Source of the DNA: RGIG5579 sp045602025
Lineage (GTDB): Bacteria; Bacillota; Clostridia; Oscillospirales; SIG627
NCBI GenBank assembly: GCA_045602025.1
Contig: JAZSAT010000010.1
Location: forward strand, 1-20,147
DNA length: 20,147 bases
Direction: 5' to 3'
Shown piece by piece: positions 14,591-20,147 of this stretch; positions within the stretch are counted from its first letter, which is position 1; every line of letters starts with the position of its first letter. The translations under genes were made by a program, and so were the position numbers. The notes below the pieces were generated by a model that was not told where the DNA came from, searched no databases, and was given only the letters and a program-made list of their open reading frames with translations.

Positions 14591-16099
14591 TTAAACTTCT
14601 TCGGTGTTGATGTAGGTCAGGTATTCCTGGAGAGCCTTACGAGCTGCAGAATATCTGGAAGCGTAGGTAGATACGAAGGTATCATACTTCTCATCAGAAC
14701 CGATGGAGCCCTTAGCTCCGGGAGAGCCACACTCTTCGAAGAGTCTGTACATACCACCAAAGTTGTAACCAACAACGGGATCGTAGAGCTTATTCTCAAG
14801 AGCGTATTCTACCATCTTAGCGGACTCAGCGTCACGGATGGACTGCTTCAGAATTACCTGATCGTAGAATGCGGGAGTCAGGGTCAAGCTGGAATAGTAG
14901 GAGAACGCATCCAGAATGTAAGCTGCCTGCTCGCGACCGGAGGTAAATCCGTTGGTTTCCCAATCTTCGCAGTTATCAACAGTGGTAGGAATACAGAAGG
15001 TAGCAAGCTGACCGAATGCAGGAGAGTTGTAGTACTTATCCTGTTCTTTGTTCATCTTGGGGAAGGGGAGAACACCCAGAGACTGAGTGGTCTGACCAGA
15101 GTAAAGAATGGTACCCAAGTTACAAGCGTAGAAGGTAGAGAAACCGTTACGCAGACGGGCAGACATATCACTTACTTCACGGTAGGGAGAGGTGATCAAA
15201 GGACGGCAAGCTTCCCAAGCTTCGAGAAGTTCGGGTTTGGGCTGTGCGGGGATCTCGGTTTCGCCGGAGGAAGAGATACGGGAAAGGGTAACGCCGCAAC
15301 CTGCAACGTGAACCCAGTTGTTGTACCACTCACCGGTGTAACCCATACGGTCGGTACCGGGGTTGATCACGCCGTCACCGTCCAGGTCTTTTGCACTGCC
15401 GTTCATGATCTCAACCATGAGATCGATGGTCCAATCGCCCTTTTCAACTACATCGTAGAGGTTCAGGGTCATATCGTATTCTTCAACCCAGTCTTTGTTG
15501 AAGAACATGATCCAGGAAGCTCTGTCATCCAGAGTACAACCGTCGCCGTTGATGAAGAAGATCTTACCACCAACGTTCATACCGGACATACTGTTCTGGT
15601 CATACCAAGCCTTTTCAAGGTTGATATTGTCGAGAACTGCAAGGTCAACAAGAAGGTTAGCAGCTGCAAGACTTCTTACATCTCTTGCAACACCGAGAAT
15701 GATATCAGCAACATATTCGCCTGCGATCAAAGGCTCGCGAACGGATTTTGCAACTTCTTCATATCTCTGCTCAACGATGGTGAAGTTATATTTGTCAGCA
15801 AGCTGAGCGTTACGGGCAAATACAGCATCGTTTACCTTGTCGCCGTTGGGAGCTTCTGCATAAACTTCGTTAACGGAAAGGTGAGATGCGGTGTTGTGTC
15901 TGGACACAAAACGAACTTCATGACCATTCAGGTTTTTGATCTCTGCATCGTATACTTCGTTCTCATTCTGTGCTTCGCCTTCAACAACGCTGCCGGCCGG
16001 GCCGCCTTTTTTGTCTTCGTCCTTAGAACAAGACACAAGGAACAGAGAACAGAGCATAATGACTGCAAGGATCAAAGAGAGGATTCTTTTTGCATTCAT
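14591..16099 (-). CDS. Extracellular solute-binding lipoprotein, ABC-type
   Basis: The 502-residue protein starts with a lipoprotein signal: positive MNAKR, a hydrophobic stretch, and the lipobox LVSC with Cys24 as the lipidated residue. A charged low-complexity linker (about 25-50) follows, then a large domain of the extracellular solute-binding type that delivers sugars or oligosaccharides to ABC importers. An EF-hand-like loop, DLDGDGVINPGTD, lies near the middle, as in many Clostridia members. The C-terminal helix-rich half ends in LQEYLTYINTEEV. The start ATG 16099 follows AAGGAGAAAA. No permease or ATPase gene lies nearby, so the protein is an orphan or serves components encoded elsewhere. 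Ligand is unknown. The gene has its own promoter and terminator. The lipoprotein call is firm and the solute-binding class likely. Confidence 0.85.
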   Translation of the reverse strand: MNAKRILSLILAVIMLCSLFLVSCSKDEDKKGGPAGSVVEGEAQNENEVYDAEIKNLNGHEVRFVSRHNTASHLSVNEVYAEAPNGDKVNDAVFARNAQLADKYNFTIVEQRYEEVAKSVREPLIAGEYVADIILGVARDVRSLAAANLLVDLAVLDNINLEKAWYDQNSMSGMNVGGKIFFINGDGCTLDDRASWIMFFNKDWVEEYDMTLNLYDVVEKGDWTIDLMVEIMNGSAKDLDGDGVINPGTDRMGYTGEWYNNWVHVAGCGVTLSRISSSGETEIPAQPKPELLEAWEACRPLITSPYREVSDMSARLRNGFSTFYACNLGTILYSGQTTQSLGVLPFPKMNKEQDKYYNSPAFGQLATFCIPTTVDNCEDWETNGFTSGREQAAYILDAFSYYSSLTLTPAFYDQVILKQSIRDAESAKMVEYALENKLYDPVVGYNFGGMYRLFEECGSPGAKGSIGSDEKYDTFVSTYASRYSAARKALQEYLTYINTEEV

Positions 16100-16144
16100 T
16101 TCTTTTTTCTCCTTATAAAAATTTACCCTTATTCAGGTAGAACC

Positions 16145-16153
16145 ATTATATCA
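16145..16153 (-). promoter_or_regulatory. Extended -10 promoter of the solute-binding protein gene
   Basis: On the minus strand TGATATAAT (16153-16145) is a perfect TATAAT with the extended TGn element. I see no good -35 at 16-18 bases, which extended -10 promoters can tolerate. The leader to ATG 16099 would be about 40 nt. Confidence 0.55.
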
Positions 16154-16275
16154 TACTTTTTAAAAAAGGGAAGAGTTTTCTTGATAATTTACAAACTCCT
16201 CATATCTTTGCGCGATTTTACCAAATTTATCGTTATTTTATGGAAAATTTGCCAAAAGCAAGGAGGAAAAATTCC

Positions 16276-16710
16276 TTATTTTCCCGTGCTTCCGAAGCCC
16301 CCTTCGCCCCGAACGGTATTCTCCAGATCTTCGCTTTCCTCAAAGAAAACCTTCAAAAAGGGTGCAATCACGATCTGCGCCACTCTTTCCCCGGGCAGAA
16401 CGCGTCTTTCTTCCCTACTCTGATTAAACAGCGCGACCATAATTTCACCGCGGTAGTCCGCATCGATCACGCCTACCTTATTGGCGGGAGCAAGCCCTTT
16501 TTTTACGCTCAGGCCGCTTCTTGCATAGATAAAGCCGCCGTAGCCTGTGGGAATCTCCATGGCAAGACCCGTGGGGATCAGAACCGTTTCGCCGGGAGCG
16601 ATCACCGTCTCTCCGTCAAGACAGGCATACAGATCCGCCCCTGCGGAAAATTCACTTCCGTAAGTGGGAAGGATTGCTTCTTTTCGCAGCTTTTTTACCT
16701 TCAAATTCAT
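16276..16710 (-). CDS. dut: Deoxyuridine 5'-triphosphate nucleotidohydrolase (dUTPase)
   Basis: dUTPase hydrolyses dUTP to dUMP and pyrophosphate, keeping uracil out of DNA and feeding dTMP synthesis. The 144-residue protein is the normal homotrimeric form with all five motifs in order: FSAGADLYA (21-29), ARSGLSVKKGL (63-73), GVIDADYRGEI (80-90) with the catalytic aspartate, PGERVAQIVIAP (106-117) and the C-terminal RGEGGFGSTG (134-143). ATG 16710 follows AAAGGAGTG. It is transcribed alone from a recognisable promoter. No clear intrinsic terminator follows the stop. Identification is secure. Confidence 0.97.
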   Translation of the reverse strand: MNLKVKKLRKEAILPTYGSEFSAGADLYACLDGETVIAPGETVLIPTGLAMEIPTGYGGFIYARSGLSVKKGLAPANKVGVIDADYRGEIMVALFNQSREERRVLPGERVAQIVIAPFLKVFFEESEDLENTVRGEGGFGSTGK

Positions 16711-16739
16711 AAAAACACTCCTTTTATTGTTCTTTCTTT

Positions 16740-16768
16740 ATTCTATCATTTGAATAAGACACCGTCAA
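16740..16768 (-). promoter_or_regulatory. dut promoter
   Basis: On the minus strand TTGACG (16768-16763), a 17-base spacer and TAGAAT (16745-16740) lie about 30 bases before ATG 16710. Confidence 0.7.
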
Positions 16769-16775
16769 GACAACG

Positions 16776-16813
16776 GTAACAAAAAAGCTCTCCGACAAAG
16801 CGGAGAGCTTTTC
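16776..16813 (-). terminator. Antiporter gene terminator
   Basis: AAAAGCTCTCCG (16783-16794), a 6-base loop and CGGAGAGCTTTT (16801-16812) form a 12-bp stem. On the minus strand it ends in a run of six Ts, about 15 bases past the stop at 16828. Confidence 0.9.
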
Positions 16814-16827
16814 ATTTGTTTTTCTGT

Positions 16828-18648
16828 TTACGCCTTTTTATTTGAAAAATGACGGATCACAAGAAGGGTGCCGATCATCAGCACAATACCTACGGGTAGA
16901 GCAATAAATGCGTTGGGAACAAAGCCCGCAAAGATGTAGGTTACAAAGGATACACCGGCAACGGTCAAAGCATAAGGAAGCTGAGTAGAAACATGGTTCA
17001 GGTGGTTTGACTGGCTTCCTGCGGATGCCATAATGGTAGTATCGGAAATGGGGCTGCAGTGGTCACCGCAAACAGCACCTGCCATACAAGCGGAAATGGC
17101 AACAACGGTCATATTATTATCAACACCGCCGAATACGCTGAGAACAATGGGAATAAGAATGCCGAAGGTTCCCCAGGAGGTACCGGTAGCAAAGGAGAGT
17201 CCAACGCCGATCAAGAAGATGAGCGCGGGAAGGAATGCCTTAAAGCCTGCAGCACTGCCCTCTACCAAAGAGGAAATGAAGATCTTTGCACCGAGAGAGT
17301 CGGTCATAGCCTTCAGGGTCCAAGCGCAGATCAGGATCATAATGGCGGGAACCATTGCCTTGAAGCCTTCGGGGATGGATTCCATACACTCCTTGAAGGT
17401 GATAACTCTTCTAACAAGGAAGTAGATTACAGCAACCACTACGGTGATAAAGGAACCGTAAAGAAGACCTACGGATGCGTCAGAATTGGAGAAGGCGATA
17501 ATAAAGTTCTTGTATCCTTCTGCCTCAGCATCGAAGAAACCGCCGGAATAGATCATACCGATCACACAAGCAATTACAAGGAATACAACCGGGAGAACCA
17601 GATCGATCACCTTGCCCTTGGGGTTGGCGTTCTTATCCTCGGTCACACTGTCCAAAAATTCTTCTGCGCCGAAGGTGAAGAGATCACCCTTTTCCACCGC
17701 ATTCTTTTCGTGCAGCTTCATGGGACCGTAGTCAAATTTTCCAAATGCCAGAACCAGCATCATAACAATGGTAAGAAGTGCGTAGAAGTTAAAGGGAATT
17801 GCTTTAATAAAGAGGGAAATACCGCTCATGGGACCTTCGCCCTGGGCAAAGCCTGCAACAGCAGCAGCCCAAGAGGAAATGGGAGCGATGATACAAACGG
17901 GAGCCGCAGTAGCGTCGATCAGGTAAGCAAGCTTTGCGCGGCTGAGCTTGTGCTTATCTGCAACGGGACGCATAACAGAGCCTACGGTCAGGCAGTTAAA
18001 ATAGTCGTCGATAAAGATCAGGCAGCCGAGAATAATGGTTGCGATCTGTGCGCCAACTCTGCCCTTGATGTGGGTAGCAGCCCATCTGCCGAAGGCCGCG
18101 GAGCCGCCCGCCTTATTCATCATAGCAACCAAAGCACCCAGCATAACAAGGAAGATCAGAATACCCATATTATAGGAATCTGCCGCACTGGCAACAAAGC
18201 CGTCGCTGAATACATGGGTTACAGTGGTTTCAAAATCAAAGCCGGAATAGATCAGACCGCCTGCCAGAATACCGATAAACAGAGAGGAATAAACCTCTTT
18301 GGTGATCAGTGCCAGAGCAATGGCGATCACAGGGGGAAGCAGAGACCAGATCGTAGCATAAGCGGGAGTGGATTTGCGAACGGTCTTTACCGCATCCTTG
18401 GAATTTTCCTTGAAGTCAGGATCGGTCTGCATATTGTCTTCGTAAGAATCAAGATATGCATGAGCGCTGTCTTCACCGGAAATTTCCGTTTCTTCGGAAA
18501 GAGTAACGCCGTCTTTGAAGTTGTATTCGGTTCCGTCAACTTCAAATGTGCCCTTTGCTTCGTCCATCGCGTACACGCTCACACCGAGAACCGATGTAAG
18601 AAGCACGAAGATCAGAAGACAAGCAAGAAGCTTTTTGGTCTTAAACAT
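16828..18648 (-). CDS. Na+/H+ antiporter NhaC-family protein with N-terminal signal peptide
   Basis: This is a polytopic inner-membrane carrier of the NhaC family, which exchanges Na+ (or organic acids) against H+. I choose ATG 18648 because GGAGG lies 5 bases upstream; an in-frame ATG at 18660 overlaps that ribosome site and lacks one. The product has 606 residues. Residues 1-27 form a signal peptide ending VYA, and about 28-85 are hydrophilic and acidic, probably outside the cell. From about 92 a typical NhaC membrane domain begins (TIWSLLPPVIAIALALITKE) with about a dozen helices. Family signatures include FIDDYFNCLTVGSVMRPV, GTSWGTFGILIPIV and the C-terminal GAVCGDHCSPISDTTIMASA. It is monocistronic with its own promoter and terminator. 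The exchanged ions are not determined by sequence. Confidence 0.93.
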   Translation of the reverse strand: MFKTKKLLACLLIFVLLTSVLGVSVYAMDEAKGTFEVDGTEYNFKDGVTLSEETEISGEDSAHAYLDSYEDNMQTDPDFKENSKDAVKTVRKSTPAYATIWSLLPPVIAIALALITKEVYSSLFIGILAGGLIYSGFDFETTVTHVFSDGFVASAADSYNMGILIFLVMLGALVAMMNKAGGSAAFGRWAATHIKGRVGAQIATIILGCLIFIDDYFNCLTVGSVMRPVADKHKLSRAKLAYLIDATAAPVCIIAPISSWAAAVAGFAQGEGPMSGISLFIKAIPFNFYALLTIVMMLVLAFGKFDYGPMKLHEKNAVEKGDLFTFGAEEFLDSVTEDKNANPKGKVIDLVLPVVFLVIACVIGMIYSGGFFDAEAEGYKNFIIAFSNSDASVGLLYGSFITVVVAVIYFLVRRVITFKECMESIPEGFKAMVPAIMILICAWTLKAMTDSLGAKIFISSLVEGSAAGFKAFLPALIFLIGVGLSFATGTSWGTFGILIPIVLSVFGGVDNNMTVVAISACMAGAVCGDHCSPISDTTIMASAGSQSNHLNHVSTQLPYALTVAGVSFVTYIFAGFVPNAFIALPVGIVLMIGTLLVIRHFSNKKA

Positions 18649-18695
18649 ATAAACCTCCATGTCAAAATGACTTTTTTTGCTTTCGCAATAGAGAT

Positions 18696-18724
18696 ATTTT
18701 ACCCAAAATCACCTTATTTGTCAA
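18696..18724 (-). promoter_or_regulatory. Promoter of the NhaC-family gene
   Basis: On the minus strand a perfect TTGACA (18724-18719), a 17-base spacer and TAAAAT (18701-18696) lie about 48 bases before ATG 18648. Confidence 0.82.
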
Positions 18725-18781
18725 GTTGAACCAAAATCCGTTTTTTCTTTCTTTTTTTCTCAAGTTTTTCCTCAAAATATA

Positions 18782-18809
18782 TTGACATTTTTTGCCGAGG
18801 GGGTAAACT
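18782..18809 (+). promoter_or_regulatory. Promoter of the ABC exporter gene
   Basis: A perfect TTGACA (18782-18787), a 16-base spacer and TAAACT (18804-18809) precede the ABC gene. The -10 is a moderate match. The gene starts at 18855 after GGAG (18843-18846). Confidence 0.6.
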
Positions 18810-18854
18810 GTTTTTAGACGATTTTTTGCTTTTCCCTTTTTTGGAGAAGATACT

Positions 18855-20147
18855 ATGAAAAAAATTTTATCCTATTGCAAACCCTATACCGCCTTTGTAG
18901 CCTTCACACTTGTGATCAAGACCGTCGGCACCTTAATGGACCTTGTGATCCCCTATCTCTTGGGCTTTATTCTGGACGAGGTTGCACCGAATTGCACCGC
19001 AGATAACCTTTTGCCCATCTTTCTGTTCGGGGGTCTCATGGTCCTTTGTGCTTTTATTGCGATTGTGACCAATATTTATGCAAACAGGCGCATTTCCCTT
19101 TTTTCCAAAAATGTGATCGAAAAGATTCGATCCGATCTTTTCCGCAAATCCCTTTCCCTCTCTTGTGCTCAAACCGATGCCTTTACCGTGCCTTCTCTGG
19201 TTTCCAGAATGTCCAGCGACACCTATGCAGTACATCACATGCTGAATATGGCCTTCCGCGGCGGCATCCGCGCACCGCTTCTTCTCATCGGCGGAATCGG
19301 CATCACCTTGTTTATCGAGCCGGCACTTTCCCTCATTTTGATTGTTCTCCTTCCTTTGATGGCTTTTGTGGTAACCTTTATTTCCAAACGCAGCATCAAG
19401 CTCTTCCGCCAAAAGCAGAAAAAAGTAGATAAAATGGTAGAAAAGGTGCGTGACACCTTTACAGGGATCCGCGTAATCAAAGCCCTCTCCAAAACAGACT
19501 ACGAAAAATCCTCCTTTGATACCATTAACAAAGATCTGAGCCACAGCGAAGAAATCGCGAATTTCACCACCGCCATCTCCCCCCCATCCATCTCCTTTCT
19601 TTTGAACCTGGGAACAACTTCCGTGGTAGCCGTCGGTGCCGTTCTGGTGCAAAACGGTCTCTCTACTCCGGGGCAGATCATCTCCTTTATGTCCTATTTT
19701 TCCATCATTCTCAACAGCACTCTGATGCTCACCCGTATCTTCAACCTATTTTCCCGCGGTGCCGCAAGTGCAGACCGCATTCGCGAGGTACTGGAAGCAC
19801 CGGAAGACCTTCTTCCCATACCGCAGAAAGAACAAAAACCCTCGCCTGCCTTTTTGGAATTTGAAAATGTTACCTTTTCTTATAATAAAAAGTCCCCTAC
19901 TGTAAAGGATATCTCCTTTCGCCTGGAAAAGGGGCAGACCCTTGGCATCATCGGGGCAACCGGCAGCGGCAAATCCACTCTGATCCAGCTGCTCCTTCGC
20001 TTTTACGATCCGGACAAGGGAAGAATCCTCTTGGAAGGAAAAGACCTTCGCAGTATTCCTTCCGGCGATTTGAAAGAAAGATTCGGTGTAGTATTCCAAA
20101 ATGACTTCCTGATCGCAGATACCTTAAAGGAAAACATTCTTTTCACC
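18855..20147 (+). CDS. ABC exporter half-transporter (permease-ATPase fusion), 3' end outside window
   Basis: The reading frame is open from ATG 18855 to the window end, 431 codons, and continues beyond it. The N-terminal part is an exporter-type transmembrane domain with hydrophobic helices near residues 12-40, 52-75, 139-176 and 244-292. The nucleotide-binding domain starts near residue 334 (LEFENVTFSYNKKSPTVKDI), with Walker A GATGSGKST (Lys373) and the Q-loop Gln415 in VVFQNDF. The signature motif, Walker B and H-loop lie beyond the edge. Such Clostridia half-transporters export drugs, peptides or lipids and are often followed by a second half-transporter forming a heterodimer; that cannot be checked here. 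A 206-base divergent region with two promoters separates it from the NhaC gene. Family is firm; substrate unknown. Confidence 0.93.
   Translation, partial: MKKILSYCKPYTAFVAFTLVIKTVGTLMDLVIPYLLGFILDEVAPNCTADNLLPIFLFGGLMVLCAFIAIVTNIYANRRISLFSKNVIEKIRSDLFRKSLSLSCAQTDAFTVPSLVSRMSSDTYAVHHMLNMAFRGGIRAPLLLIGGIGITLFIEPALSLILIVLLPLMAFVVTFISKRSIKLFRQKQKKVDKMVEKVRDTFTGIRVIKALSKTDYEKSSFDTINKDLSHSEEIANFTTAISPPSISFLLNLGTTSVVAVGAVLVQNGLSTPGQIISFMSYFSIILNSTLMLTRIFNLFSRGAASADRIREVLEAPEDLLPIPQKEQKPSPAFLEFENVTFSYNKKSPTVKDISFRLEKGQTLGIIGATGSGKSTLIQLLLRFYDPDKGRILLEGKDLRSIPSGDLKERFGVVFQNDFLIADTLKENILFT

Noticed and set aside
14537..16423. A 628-codon plus-strand open frame over the solute-binding protein and into dut
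   Set aside because: Both genes on the minus strand have clear signatures; this frame runs through a terminator and several genes' boundaries and has no ribosome site.
17059..18729. A 556-codon plus-strand open frame antisense to the NhaC-family gene
   Set aside because: The translation is a compositional shadow rich in His, Gly and Asn with no domain; the minus strand encodes the membrane protein.

Overview
The window looks like a chromosomal segment of a Gram-positive anaerobe of the class Clostridia (Bacillota), probably an uncultured gut-type lineage. The evidence is a Firmicutes-style RpoB, strong AGGAGG-like ribosome sites, textbook sigma-A promoters with 17-base spacers, a tandem glycine riboswitch before a sodium:amino-acid symporter, a KpsF-like SIS protein, an NhaC-family antiporter and a lipoprotein-type solute-binding protein. 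Base composition is moderate (somewhat below half GC by eye). I see no phage, plasmid or IS genes, no CRISPR array, no tRNA and no rRNA. I cannot name a genus.

Layout. (1) 1-2948, minus: rpoB, cut by the window edge, with its own promoter region. (2) 3285-5270, plus: ligA, divergent from rpoB. (3) 5355-7197, plus: promoter, two-aptamer glycine riboswitch with terminator, then an AgcS/AlsT Na+:alanine/glycine symporter. (4) 7198-7405: a cluster of hairpins between convergent units. (5) 10513-7406, minus: a three-gene unit with overlapping ends, made of a divergent GyrB/ParE-like topoisomerase subunit, a YigZ/IMPACT protein and an unrecognised 151-residue protein. (6) 10769-14218, plus: a four-gene operon of FGGY sugar kinase, KpsF-like SIS isomerase, archaeal-type triosephosphate isomerase and long YjbQ-family protein. 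(7) 14268-14548: a non-coding repeat-rich island between two terminators that share the same palindromic core. (8) 16099-14591, minus: an orphan solute-binding lipoprotein. (9) 16710-16276, minus: dUTPase. (10) 18648-16828, minus: NhaC-family antiporter with a signal peptide. (11) 18855 to the right edge, plus: half-size ABC exporter, incomplete.

How the genes work together. Most units are independent housekeeping or transport genes with their own promoters and terminators. The exception is the 10769-14218 operon. A kinase, a sugar-phosphate isomerase whose sugar-binding loops depart from the KpsF consensus, and a TPI with an intact Lys/His/Glu triad suggest a small phosphorylated-sugar catabolic pathway, to which the YjbQ protein adds an unassigned step. 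No transporter, aldolase or regulator is in the operon, so the substrate is unknown. This operon is my best candidate for an undescribed system.

The other notable points are two unusual residues in rpoB (Asn at the rifampicin-contact His526 position and Val at the near-invariant Asp814 position, E. coli numbering), a riboswitch whose wiring suggests that glycine turns the symporter off, and a topoisomerase B-type subunit with no A subunit next to it.
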